Assembly: GCA_944412525.1 (NCBI GenBank)
Contig: CALYBM010000051.1
Span: forward strand, 1-36,681
Reading direction: 5' to 3'
From: an uncultured Ruminococcus sp.
Lineage (GTDB): Bacteria > Bacillota > Clostridia > Oscillospirales > Acutalibacteraceae
DNA: 36,681 bases
Each line of letters begins with the position of its first letter. Positions within the stretch are counted from its first letter, which is position 1. Below are positions 8,213-16,174 of the stretch, in pieces. The notes beneath the pieces are model-generated. The model ran no database searches. It was given only the letters and a program-made list of their open reading frames with translations, and was not told the DNA's origin. Position numbers and translations under genes: made by a program.

Positions 8213-9181
8213 TCACTCCCACTTATCAACTATTTTTTTGGTGATGTTTGCGGCCTCGTCAACATCCATTCCCAAGCTTTTAAGCAAATCCTGAGCCGCA
8301 TTGTATCCCATTTTTTTCTGTCTGTTGTTCATCGCCGCCACCTCGATGATTACGGCAAGGTTTCGTCCGGGTTTGACGGGGATTGTAAGTGCGGGAACCT
8401 CAACTCCGAGTATGTCCATATACTCATTATCAAGTCCCATACGGTCGTAGACCTTGTTGTTGTCCCACTGCTCAAGATTGATTATGATGTCAATCTTTTC
8501 CTGCATTTTTACGGCACCCATACCGAAAAGCTGACGGGCATTTATTATTCCTATTCCCCTAAGTTCTATAAAATGCCTGATATTCGCAGGTGACTGTCCC
8601 ATAAGAGTTGTTGTAGATGTTCTGCGGATTTCAACCGCATCGTCGGCAACAAGTCGGTGTCCCCTCTTTATAAGCTCCATTGCGGTTTCGCTCTTACCTA
8701 CTCCGCTGTCGCCGATAAGCAGACAACCCTCGCCGTACACCTCGACCAAAACGCCGTGGCGGGTGATTCTCGGAGCAAGCGCATTGTTAAGATATTGTAC
8801 AAGACGGGCAGTTAAATCCGAAGTGTTCTCGCGTGTACTGAAAATCGAAACATTGTGAAGCTTTGCGCTTTCAACAATTGCAGGGGTAGAATCAATGTCG
8901 TGGCAGATGATTACGGCGGGAGGTCCGAAGCTGAAAATAGAATCAATTACCATTCTCTGAGCCTCACTGCCGAATCTGCCGAGATAGGAAAACTCGGTGT
9001 TTCCGAAAACCTGAATACGCTTATTGTCAAAAAACTCAAAATAGCCCGTAAGCTCAAGACCCGGTCGGTTAATTTCAACCGTGGTGATTTTGGTTTTTTC
9101 GTAATTTTCCGCTATATAGACCTCATTTAAATGGAGGTCTTTTACAATATCTGATAACGGTACAGAAAATTCAACAGACAT
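8213..9181 (-). CDS. hprK: HPr kinase/phosphorylase
   Basis: Bifunctional sensor enzyme that phosphorylates and dephosphorylates HPr on Ser46, setting CcpA-mediated carbon catabolite control. The 322-residue protein has the N-terminal domain, HG at residues 142-143, Walker A GDSGVGKS at 157-164, the following ETAMELIKRGHRLVADDAVEI, and the HprK-specific ELRGIGIINARQLFG. An AGGCGGTG Shine-Dalgarno precedes the ATG. A promoter-like sequence lies about 40 bases upstream, making this the probable first gene of the housekeeping run down to nadK. In this starch degrader it would link sugar status to catabolic gene expression (inference). Confidence 0.97.
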   Translation of the reverse strand: MSVEFSVPLSDIVKDLHLNEVYIAENYEKTKITTVEINRPGLELTGYFEFFDNKRIQVFGNTEFSYLGRFGSEAQRMVIDSIFSFGPPAVIICHDIDSTPAIVESAKLHNVSIFSTRENTSDLTARLVQYLNNALAPRITRHGVLVEVYGEGCLLIGDSGVGKSETAMELIKRGHRLVADDAVEIRRTSTTTLMGQSPANIRHFIELRGIGIINARQLFGMGAVKMQEKIDIIINLEQWDNNKVYDRMGLDNEYMDILGVEVPALTIPVKPGRNLAVIIEVAAMNNRQKKMGYNAAQDLLKSLGMDVDEAANITKKIVDKWE

Positions 9182-9221
9182 ATATTCACCGCCTAATATT
9201 TATCGGGTACTATTAAGATAT

Positions 9222-9250
9222 ATTATACACCATATCAGGGTCGGTATAAA
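9222..9250 (-). promoter_or_regulatory. candidate sigma-A promoter of hprK operon
   Basis: On the minus strand a perfect TATAAT (-10, 9222-9227) is preceded, 17 bases away, by TTTATA (9245-9250), a weak -35. The predicted transcript would start near 9215 and give a leader of about 34 bases before the hprK ATG. Confidence 0.5.
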
Positions 9251-9291
9251 GTCTTTTTATGAATTATTTTTCAATATTTTTATTATTTTTA

Positions 9292-9882
9292 TCATTTTTG
9301 AGGATTGATTTTTATAATCTCTGACTTTAATTCTGTTTTAGAATTAATATAAGAAAGAGCTAATTCTTTGTTGTTATTGTCGGAAAAACTATTAAATATA
9401 GATAAAGGAGTAACCGATACAGAACGGTCTTTTTTCGTATTAAGAATTATAAGCTTTTGCACGCTTTCGTTAAGCTCTTTGTCCTCATTGAGCATTTCAA
9501 TAAGTTTGCCGTCGCATAATGTTACATACATAAGAGGAGAAAAATACGAATTTCGGGAAATAAATCCAATATCTTTTTTAAGCGTTTTTGAAGCGAGGCT
9601 TTCCTCGGTTACAAACAGCTCAAGCTTTGTAAGCATTAAATTTGAGATGCTCTCGCTTCTTGCTTTTTCACATGCCGATTCAAAGGAGTCGGCACAAACC
9701 GTCGTGTAAACGGGGGTCTCCGAACTTGAAAGAAAGTAAAACGAGTAGTATGTTTTGCCATCGTTTTCAAACGCGGTAACAATTTCCGCGATTGAAGCCT
9801 TGTCAATCTGCTTTGCCTCCGAACAGCCGGGCAGGATTAAAGATAAAACGCATAAGAATATAAGCACTATTTTTTTAAACAT
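9292..9882 (-). CDS. Short GerAC-type spore germination lipoprotein (N-terminal domain only)
   Basis: Third cistron of a gerA-type operon. The N terminus (MFKKIVLIFLCVLSLILPGC) is a lipoprotein signal peptide with a lipobox ending in Cys20. The rest matches the pattern of the GerAC N-terminal domain: an early beta strand after IDKASIAEIVTAFE, a TTVCADSFESACEKARSES helix, KLELFVTEESLA, and the VTPLSIFNSF segment. Ordinary Ger(x)C proteins run to about 350-400 residues with a second domain. This one stops at 196 with no sign of a continuing frame, so the C-terminal domain is absent. The start overlaps the gerAB stop by 8 bases. Family assignment rests on position plus weak pattern. Confidence 0.75.
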   Translation of the reverse strand: MFKKIVLIFLCVLSLILPGCSEAKQIDKASIAEIVTAFENDGKTYYSFYFLSSSETPVYTTVCADSFESACEKARSESISNLMLTKLELFVTEESLASKTLKKDIGFISRNSYFSPLMYVTLCDGKLIEMLNEDKELNESVQKLIILNTKKDRSVSVTPLSIFNSFSDNNNKELALSYINSKTELKSEIIKINPQK

Positions 9883-10933
9883 TCAATTTCCTCCTGCCGA
9901 AAATAATATAAAAAACAGGTATTACCACTGCGCATATGAAAGTAAACACATTAAACACATAGGAATCTGTGAGCAGTTTCTTTACGCCGTCAAAGCTGTA
10001 GGAACAGATAAACAGGATAAATATGAGCAAAGCAAATACTCCCGCAAAAGGAAGCGAGCCCGATTTTGCGGCACATCGGCATATACAGACAAGTGAAAGC
10101 GATATTACAAGGAAAACAGAAAGCAGTGAGCTTGACAAAAAGAAGCTGTCAAGTCCTCCTATACTCTCAAAATGAGCCGTTTTCGAGAGCAAAAACGCAC
10201 TGTATTCCTGTGCGTGTGCGTAACTGCCCAAAGCAAATACCGTAAAAAACAAAAACAATCCGAATATCACGGCGCCTATAATCAGAGTAATGACTATTTG
10301 TTTTGAGTGAAAGTTTTTGATTCCGCCCGACAAAACCGAAAAAATTACCGCTGTAAATGCAGGTGTTGCAAAAAATGATGTGGTGTATATAAAATCACCT
10401 GTATTACCGCTAAACGAAAAATCCGAAGCGTTTATTTCCAAATTAGAAATATTGCCCGAAAAAATTACGACAAAAGCAACGAGCGAAAACGCAAATATAA
10501 ATATTGAACACCGAGCTATTGCGTTCGCACCCTTGCAGGCGGCATAAACCGCGACCGCCAAAAGTATTAACGCGACGGCATATATATTTGCTTCACTGTT
10601 AATTCTTTTTGAGAACATATCGGAGTACCTGAGCAAAAAATATTCGGCTGTATATACAAAATATATGCAGTAGAGAGCCGAAACAAATATAACAGCCGAG
10701 GGAGTTTTTTTATTGGCGTAGGCTATGAATCCGAGGTCTGTTTTGCTCTTTATTACGGCTGACGGAATAAAGAACAGTCCGACAATCAAAAAGCCGATAA
10801 AAATTGACAGCAAGGAAAACAAAAAAGATGAATTTTTCGGGAAATCAGAGGCTTCAAGCAAAATGACCGAGCTTAGGCTCAACAGCAGAGCGAGCATAAG
10901 GCGCTTTGAGGGAAATTTAATTTTTGTCAGCAT
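9875..10933 (-). CDS. GerAB-type germinant receptor permease subunit
   Basis: Inner spore membrane subunit of a nutrient germinant receptor, related to amino-acid/polyamine permeases and thought to bind the germinant. The 352-residue protein is almost entirely hydrophobic, with about ten predicted helices (for example LMLALLLSLSSVILLEA and IFIGFLIVGLFFIPSAV). The start is the ATG at 10933, placed 6 bases after GGAGG. A longer frame from 11014 lacks a Shine-Dalgarno and would overlap gerAA heavily. It overlaps the gerAA end by 17 bases. Germinant specificity cannot be read. Confidence 0.88.
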   Translation of the reverse strand: MLTKIKFPSKRLMLALLLSLSSVILLEASDFPKNSSFLFSLLSIFIGFLIVGLFFIPSAVIKSKTDLGFIAYANKKTPSAVIFVSALYCIYFVYTAEYFLLRYSDMFSKRINSEANIYAVALILLAVAVYAACKGANAIARCSIFIFAFSLVAFVVIFSGNISNLEINASDFSFSGNTGDFIYTTSFFATPAFTAVIFSVLSGGIKNFHSKQIVITLIIGAVIFGLFLFFTVFALGSYAHAQEYSAFLLSKTAHFESIGGLDSFFLSSSLLSVFLVISLSLVCICRCAAKSGSLPFAGVFALLIFILFICSYSFDGVKKLLTDSYVFNVFTFICAVVIPVFYIIFGRRKLNV

Positions 10934-12386
10934 ATACATCCTCCGTTTCGGGGAATTTTTGTACCTTGATGGTGTGCCTTGAAAGCTTTTTCCAGTTTGA
11001 ACGAATAAACACATCTCTCATACTTCTCATTGAAAACGGCGCGAGAGATGACATATAGGGAACTCCGAGGGAAGTTTTTGAACACATATTAATCAGTACA
11101 ACGCAGGTTGCAAGCACTATTCCCCACAGTCCGAAAATTCCGCCGATAATTATATAGGAAAATCTAAGCACGGTTATCGGAGGATACAGCGACGCCGTAA
11201 CATAACTGCAAATTGCGGCTGTGGCTATAACCATCAGCGTTGATGAGCTTATAAAGCCCGCGCTTACGGCGCTCTCGCCTATTACAAGCGCTCCGACGAT
11301 GCTGACGGCGTGCCCCAGCGGTTTGGGAATACGCAGTCCCGCTTCCCGCATTATTTCATATACAAAGGTTATTATCAACGCCTCAAGCGTCACCGAAAGC
11401 GGAGTTGCCGATAGCGACTCTGCCGTTTTTATAAGCAGTCCCGTCGGGAAATATTCGGGATGATACTGTGCAAAAGCCGTATAAACACCGGGCAGGAACA
11501 CGGCGATGACAAACGAAAGGTATTTTAATATTCTTATAAACGCCGCGTAATAGGGGCGGTTTGAGTAGTCGTCTACGCTTTGAAACTCCTCGACAAACAG
11601 GTGGGGCAAAATTATAACGGCAGGTGTTCCGTCAACAAGGATTGCCACTCTTCCCTCCGCAAGCTTGCCGCATACGGTATCGGGCCGCTCGGAAATTCCA
11701 ACACCCGAAAAAATCGACATTGAGCCTTTGTCCTCGAGATAATCGTTGAGATAACCCGAAGCAAGCAGATTTTTGAGATTGCTTTTGTTAAGCCTTGAAC
11801 GAATTTCATCGAGTATCTCGGGCGATACGCTTTTTTGCAGATAGCAAAGCATAAGCTGTGTTTGGGATTCTTCACCCACCGTAAGCGTTTCAAACACGAG
11901 GTCGGGATTTTTTATTCTTCGCCGTATCAGCGTCATATTGATTCGCAAAGGCTCGGTAAATCCCTCTCTTGAACCTCTTTGGACAACCTCGCTTTCGGGT
12001 TCGCTCACGCTTCTAAACGAAAATCCCTGAACACCGATTGCAAGCATTCTGTCCGTGCCGTCAAGCGCAAGGATTGCAAAGCCCGAGGTAGAAAACATTA
12101 TCGCCTCATCAAAGGTGTTAAATTCTACAATTTCGCTCGATGTGAGAACCGACTGTTTAATTTCGTCAAAAATTTCGTCAGCCGAACCGTCCGAAAAACG
12201 GTGAGCAAGGAGAGGATTGATTATTGACAGGGCAATTATCTCCTTGTTGCACATACCCTCTATTGTAATAATCGCCGCTTTTCTCGGTTTTTGGGACGGA
12301 ATCACCATATCCCTTACGGTAAAATCGGCGGAGGAAGCGAACATATTTTTAAGCGTATCTATATTGCATTTTAATGAGCTGTTCAT
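10917..12386 (-). CDS. GerAA-type spore germination protein
   Basis: Largest subunit of a GerA-family germinant receptor; in Bacillus GerAA oligomers form a nutrient-gated ion channel. The 489-residue protein shows the N-terminal soluble domain (DFTVRDMVIP...), the characteristic EPESEVVQRGSREGFTEPLRINMTLIRRRI, the DGTPAVIILPHLF segment, and the C-terminal membrane half starting at YPEYFPTGLL, including EALIITFVYEIMREAGLRIPKPLG. The ATG at 12386 follows GGTGAT. As the first cistron, it diverges from the DUF421 gene across about 90 bases. Presence implies endospore formation. Confidence 0.95.
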   Translation of the reverse strand: MNSSLKCNIDTLKNMFASSADFTVRDMVIPSQKPRKAAIITIEGMCNKEIIALSIINPLLAHRFSDGSADEIFDEIKQSVLTSSEIVEFNTFDEAIMFSTSGFAILALDGTDRMLAIGVQGFSFRSVSEPESEVVQRGSREGFTEPLRINMTLIRRRIKNPDLVFETLTVGEESQTQLMLCYLQKSVSPEILDEIRSRLNKSNLKNLLASGYLNDYLEDKGSMSIFSGVGISERPDTVCGKLAEGRVAILVDGTPAVIILPHLFVEEFQSVDDYSNRPYYAAFIRILKYLSFVIAVFLPGVYTAFAQYHPEYFPTGLLIKTAESLSATPLSVTLEALIITFVYEIMREAGLRIPKPLGHAVSIVGALVIGESAVSAGFISSSTLMVIATAAICSYVTASLYPPITVLRFSYIIIGGIFGLWGIVLATCVVLINMCSKTSLGVPYMSSLAPFSMRSMRDVFIRSNWKKLSRHTIKVQKFPETEDVYADKN

Positions 12387-12477
12387 AATATCACCGTTAT
12401 TTATTGTAAACAGAGGATAAATTTTTATTCGGAAGAATATGTTAAAGCTTTTTGCAAATATTAGTAACGGTGATGAT

Positions 12478-13149
12478 ATGGTTATAACTGTTTTGAGAAC
12501 TATACTGCTTTACGCCTTCGTTGTACTTGCCGTAAGGCTTATGGGAAAGCGGCAAATAAGCGATATGCAGCCGAGCGAACTTGTTATTACGCTGATAGTA
12601 TCGGACATTGCGTCAATTCCGATGCAAAATACCTCGCAGCCGCTTTTGAGCGGTGTTGTACCTGTGCTTGTGCTTGTGGCTTTGGAAATACTTGCAAGCG
12701 TACTGATGATGAAAAGCGGAAAATTTCACAGACTTATCTGCGGAAATCCCGTTGTGGTTGTGCGTGACGGAAAAATTCTGCAAAGTCAGATGAAAAGACT
12801 GAGGCTCACAACAGAGGATTTATGCGTACAGCTTCGTCAGCAAAATGTTTTTTCACTTGAGGATGTTCAGTACTGCATTGTTGAAACTAACGGCATGGTG
12901 AGTGTCCTTGAAAAGCCCCAACGCAGAAAACCGAGCGCGGACGACCTCGGAGTAAGAATATTTGATAATAAAATTGAAACCGTCGTTGTAAGCGACGGTC
13001 AGATCTTGGATAACTCCCTTGAGCTGTGCGGCAAAAAACAGGACGATATTTATAATATACTCAAAAGGGAAAGCACGAGACTTAAAGATATATTTATTAT
13101 GACGCTTGACGGAGCGGGTAAATACAATATCATTTTAAAGGACAGTTAG
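12478..13149 (+). CDS. DUF421 (YetF-family) membrane protein
   Basis: Membrane protein of the DUF421 family. Three N-terminal helices (TVLRTILLYAFVVLAVRLMG, then ELVITLIVSDIASIP, then VPVLVLVALEILASVLMM) are followed by a soluble domain with GNPVVVVRDGKIL and the conserved RLTTEDLCVQLRQQNVFSLEDVQYCIVETNG. I start it at the ATG at 12478 (223 aa) because GGTGATG lies directly before it; an upstream ATG at 12439 has no clear ribosome site. The same AACGGTGAT leader precedes gerAA on the other strand. DUF421 proteins in spore formers have been linked to spore membrane properties and heat resistance, which fits the neighbouring germination operon. Confidence 0.9.
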   Translation: MVITVLRTILLYAFVVLAVRLMGKRQISDMQPSELVITLIVSDIASIPMQNTSQPLLSGVVPVLVLVALEILASVLMMKSGKFHRLICGNPVVVVRDGKILQSQMKRLRLTTEDLCVQLRQQNVFSLEDVQYCIVETNGMVSVLEKPQRRKPSADDLGVRIFDNKIETVVVSDGQILDNSLELCGKKQDDIYNILKRESTRLKDIFIMTLDGAGKYNIILKDS

Positions 13150-13150
13150 T

Positions 13151-13531
13151 ATGAAGAGAATATATATATCTTTTTTGTTTATAATCATTGTATTTGTCTT
13201 TGCAGCCGCACAGCTCGGATATGTGAGCGGCAAGGCGGATATTTTTATTTCAATGATAGAGCAAAGCGACAAGCTTATGAGGAAAAGTGAATTTGAAGAG
13301 GCAATAAACCTGTGCGAAACGATTGAACAGGATTGGTACGATACCGCAAAAAGCATTGATATGCTGCTGATACACGATTATGTTGACGCGATAGGCATAA
13401 ATATTTCAAAGATGAAAGCGTATGCCGAAAATTGCAGCGTCGATATGTACTTTGCCGAAAGCGACACCGCAAAAAAAGAACTCGCTTCTATAAAAGAAAG
13501 CGAGTATCCGTTGATTGAAAATATACTTTAA
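13151..13531 (+). CDS. DUF4363 family protein
   Basis: A 126-residue protein with one N-terminal membrane anchor or signal (IYISFLFIIIVFVFAAAQLG) and a helical outer domain (MIEQSDKLMRKSEFEEAINL...). Small proteins of this size and pattern (DUF4363) commonly follow DUF421 genes in Clostridia. It starts one base after the DUF421 stop, so the two are co-translated and probably interact at the membrane. Function unknown. It converges on znuB with only 8 bases between stops. Confidence 0.8.
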   Translation: MKRIYISFLFIIIVFVFAAAQLGYVSGKADIFISMIEQSDKLMRKSEFEEAINLCETIEQDWYDTAKSIDMLLIHDYVDAIGINISKMKAYAENCSVDMYFAESDTAKKELASIKESEYPLIENIL

Positions 13532-13539
13532 TTTTTAAT

Positions 13540-14367
13540 TTAAGCTTTAAGCTTTTGTCTTGTCCGAATTGCCTCGATAATCCAAAAAATCACAAATACA
13601 CAGGCATTTACTATAACCACGCTGGCACCCGTCGGCGTGTCGAGCGAATAAGAAGCGCACATTCCGATAAAAAAGCACAACACGGATAGGACACCCGAAC
13701 AAAGAATGACCGACTTAAACTTTTTGCACACCCTCATCGAGGACAACGCAGGGAAAATTATCAGAGCCGATATGAGCAGAGTACCCATTATTCTCATTCC
13801 GATTACTATCGTAAGTGCGGTCAGCAGGGAAATGACCGTGTTATAAGCCCCTGTTTTAAGTCCCGTCGCCTTTGAAAAGCTCTCGTCAAAGGTAACGGCA
13901 AAAATTTTATTGTAGAACAAAATGAAAATTGAGATCACAGCTACGGCAAGCACGGCGCACATAATCGCATCGGCATTTGAAATTGCGAGAATGCTTCCGA
14001 ACAAATACGAATTGAGGTCTGTATTAACACCCGAAATACTCACGCACACAACTCCTACTGCAAGTGCCGTACTTGAAATTATGGCAATGGCGGCGTCACC
14101 GTTGATTTTGCTGTTTTCGGAAAGTCTGAGCAGTAAAAACGCCGCAACAACCACTACGGGCACGGCGACCTCCAGTGGCGCAAGATTCAGCGCCGCCGCA
14201 ACGGCAAGCGCTCCGAAGCCGACATGAGAAAGTCCGTCGCCTATCATTGAGTAGCGTTTAAGCACCAATGTTACCCCTAAAAGTGCCGCGCAGAGGGACA
14301 CGAGCACACCTACAATGAACGCTCTTATTATAAAATTATACGAAAACATTTCTGTAAGTATATCCAT
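13540..14367 (-). CDS. znuB: Zinc/manganese ABC transporter permease
   Basis: Membrane permease of an ABC-3 family metal importer. The 275-residue protein has about eight hydrophobic helices and the family segments RYSMIGDGLSHVGFGALAVAAAL, TLLISALIIFPALSSMR and DTPTGASVVIVNACVFVI. It follows znuC by 3 bases in a znuA-znuC-znuB operon. Zinc is the likeliest substrate because the binding protein has a His/Asp-rich loop. The ATG at 14367 is preceded by GGAGGTG at the end of znuC. Confidence 0.93.
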   Translation of the reverse strand: MDILTEMFSYNFIIRAFIVGVLVSLCAALLGVTLVLKRYSMIGDGLSHVGFGALAVAAALNLAPLEVAVPVVVVAAFLLLRLSENSKINGDAAIAIISSTALAVGVVCVSISGVNTDLNSYLFGSILAISNADAIMCAVLAVAVISIFILFYNKIFAVTFDESFSKATGLKTGAYNTVISLLTALTIVIGMRIMGTLLISALIIFPALSSMRVCKKFKSVILCSGVLSVLCFFIGMCASYSLDTPTGASVVIVNACVFVIFWIIEAIRTRQKLKA

Positions 14368-14370
14368 ATT

Positions 14371-15108
14371 TTAAAGCACCTCCGCTGATTTGTGACGGCA
14401 GTCATCGCAGGGGCAGTCGGTAATCATAAACTTTTTGCCCACATCGGAATGGAGATACTGATGCGCCGTGCCGTAAAAATAGTTCTTTCCTGATAGATGA
14501 AGAATTTTTGACGCGTTATTCACCGACGCCGTTATATCGTGCGACACCATAATTATCGTGATGCCGCTTTTGTTAAGCTTTTTGATAAGAGCATACATTT
14601 CCGTTGCCGCCTTTGGGTCAAGACCCGTTACAGGCTCGTCGAGTATCAAAAGCTTATGGGTCGCGCACAAAGCCCTTGCAAGCAGTGCCCTCTGCTTTTG
14701 ACCTCCCGAAAGCTCCCTAAAGCACCTCTTGCGAAGTGAATAAACTCCTGTAAGCTCCATATTTTTTGCGGCGGTTTCCTTTTGCTCTTTTGAATAAAAA
14801 AGAGTATGCCTTTTGTTAAGACAGCCCGAAAGCACAACTTCGCTTACTGAGGCGGGAAAATCCTTTTGCAAAAGCGTCTGCTGCGGCAGATAACCGATTT
14901 CATTTTGCTTTAAGCCGCAGCCGAATGACACCGAACCGCTTTGAACAGGCAAAAGTCCGAGCAGACACTTCATCAGCGTCGTCTTGCCCGACCCGTTTTC
15001 GCCTACGATGCATACATAATCGCCCTCGTCAATTTTTATATTTATATCGGACAAAACAGTTTTGCCCTCATAGCCCATATATGCGTTTTTTATTTCTATA
15101 AGTGCCAT
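14371..15108 (-). CDS. znuC: Zinc/manganese ABC transporter ATP-binding protein
   Basis: Cytoplasmic ATPase of the metal importer. It shows Walker A GENGSGKTTL near residue 37, the Q-loop segment IGYLPQQ, ABC signature LSGGQKQR, Walker B LLILDEPVTGLD and the switch histidine in MVSHD. The C-terminal tail CPCDDCRHKSAEV contains three cysteines and a histidine, a possible extra metal site (inference). Its ATG overlaps the znuA stop by one base (TGATG), so translation depends on ribosomes finishing znuA. That matters because znuA carries a premature stop. Confidence 0.95.
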   Translation of the reverse strand: MALIEIKNAYMGYEGKTVLSDINIKIDEGDYVCIVGENGSGKTTLMKCLLGLLPVQSGSVSFGCGLKQNEIGYLPQQTLLQKDFPASVSEVVLSGCLNKRHTLFYSKEQKETAAKNMELTGVYSLRKRCFRELSGGQKQRALLARALCATHKLLILDEPVTGLDPKAATEMYALIKKLNKSGITIIMVSHDITASVNNASKILHLSGKNYFYGTAHQYLHSDVGKKFMITDCPCDDCRHKSAEVL

Positions 15109-16103
15109 CAGTTCAAAGCCTCCTTTAGTGCCGCCTTGTTTTGTTCCATCAAAGAAATATAGGTTTCACCGTTTTCAAACTCTTCCTTTGTAATGTTGTG
15201 ACACGATGTAAACCGCAGGGTTTTTGCTCCCGTGTCCTCCGAAACAAGCTGCGCGGTCTTTCCGTTTGAAAATTCAAGATAAAATACAACCGGCACGCTG
15301 TTATCTCATACAAAATCAATCATATGAGTTACCGCAGATATACTCGGCTCGGTTTCGCTGCTGCATCCGGGAAAAACGGCATAGCAGTCAAGCGAGTAAT
15401 CCGTGGCAAAATATAAAAACGGAAAGCGGTCGCCGAAAACAACCGTATTTCTTTTTGCGTTTTTCACTACATCGTTTATTTCCGAGTCAAGCTCTCGAAG
15501 CTTTGAAATATATCTGTCTTTATTCTCGGTGTAAACCGATTCGTTCTCCCCATCGCAGGTAACAAGCACATTATAAATTTCTTCAGACAGTATTTGGGCG
15601 TTTTTCACCGATGTCCATATATGCTCGTCATATTCATCCGAATGGTCATCATCCGATTCACTGCCGTGGTCATGACCATCATCTGTATTTTCGCCCTGCT
15701 CGTCGCTCTGCCTTACGCCTTGCTCTATGAGCAAAGGAACATAGTCCATCATCTTCATAACTTTGATGTTTTTGTTATCAACGGACCCAAGCACCTTGTC
15801 AACCCATTCGTCGCTCTCTCCGCCGTTATAAATAAAAATGTCGCAGTTTTCGATTGCCACAATATCGGACGGAGACGGTTCATAGCTGTGCGGCTCACTT
15901 CCCGGTGAAAGCAGCATTTTTACATCGGCACATTCTCCCGAAAGATTGCGGGCGAAGTCATAGTAAGGAAATATAGTAGTTACAACGCTGAGCTTATCGC
16001 CGTCTTTGCCCTCAGAAGCCGAATTATCGGAACATGAGCAGATAAAAAGCGGGATAAAAGACACAAGCAGAAGCGACATAAAAAATGAAATAAATTTTTT
16101 CAT
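15108..16103 (-). pseudogene. znuA: Zinc-binding lipoprotein ZnuA/AdcA, interrupted by an in-frame TGA
   Basis: Solute-binding lipoprotein of the metal importer. The reading frame runs from the ATG at 16103 through lipobox FIPLFICSC, metal-site SEPHSYEPSPSD, a His/Asp-rich loop (DDGHDHGSESDDDHSDE), YDEHIWTS, VVFGDRFPFLYF and PGCSSETEPS. It then meets TGA at 15306-15308 after HMIDFV. The same frame continues without a shift: DNSVPVVFYLEFSNGKTAQLVSEDTGAKT...SCHNITKEEF to the normal end at 15108, overlapping znuC. Without the TGA it would be a 331-residue protein of normal length. Truncation removes about 65 residues of the C-terminal lobe. A CGA-to-TGA change at a variable, usually basic, site is the simplest explanation. 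Sequencing error is possible. Confidence 0.85.
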
Positions 16104-16120
16104 TAAATTTCTCCGAAAAA

Positions 16121-16163
16121 AAGGGGGCTACGCAGAATGTAACAACTCTGAACGCAACCCCTT
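16121..16163 (-). terminator. Intrinsic terminator between secF and znuA
   Basis: On the minus strand AAGGGG (16158-16163) pairs with CCCCTT (16121-16126 region), with further partial pairing inside, and is followed by a run of seven T (16116-16122). It would end secDF transcripts. Its T-run ends about 13 bases before the znuA ATG, directly against the znuA ribosome site, so it may also act as an attenuator in a znuA leader. Confidence 0.65.
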
Positions 16164-16174
16164 AATTTTAATTA

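Noticed and set aside
10934..11014. Longer N terminus for the GerAB-type protein
   Set aside because: Lies entirely within gerAA coding sequence and has no ribosome site; GGAGG precedes the ATG at 10933.
12435..12463. Sigma-G-like promoter (GAATA-17-AATATTA) before the DUF421 gene
   Set aside because: The implied start would fall on the ribosome site, leaving almost no leader. Composition is AT-rich, so a chance match is likely.
15306..15308. TGA in znuA as selenocysteine
   Set aside because: The position is a variable, usually basic residue in the family, not a cysteine, and no clear stem-loop follows directly. Other genes here use TGA as a normal stop.
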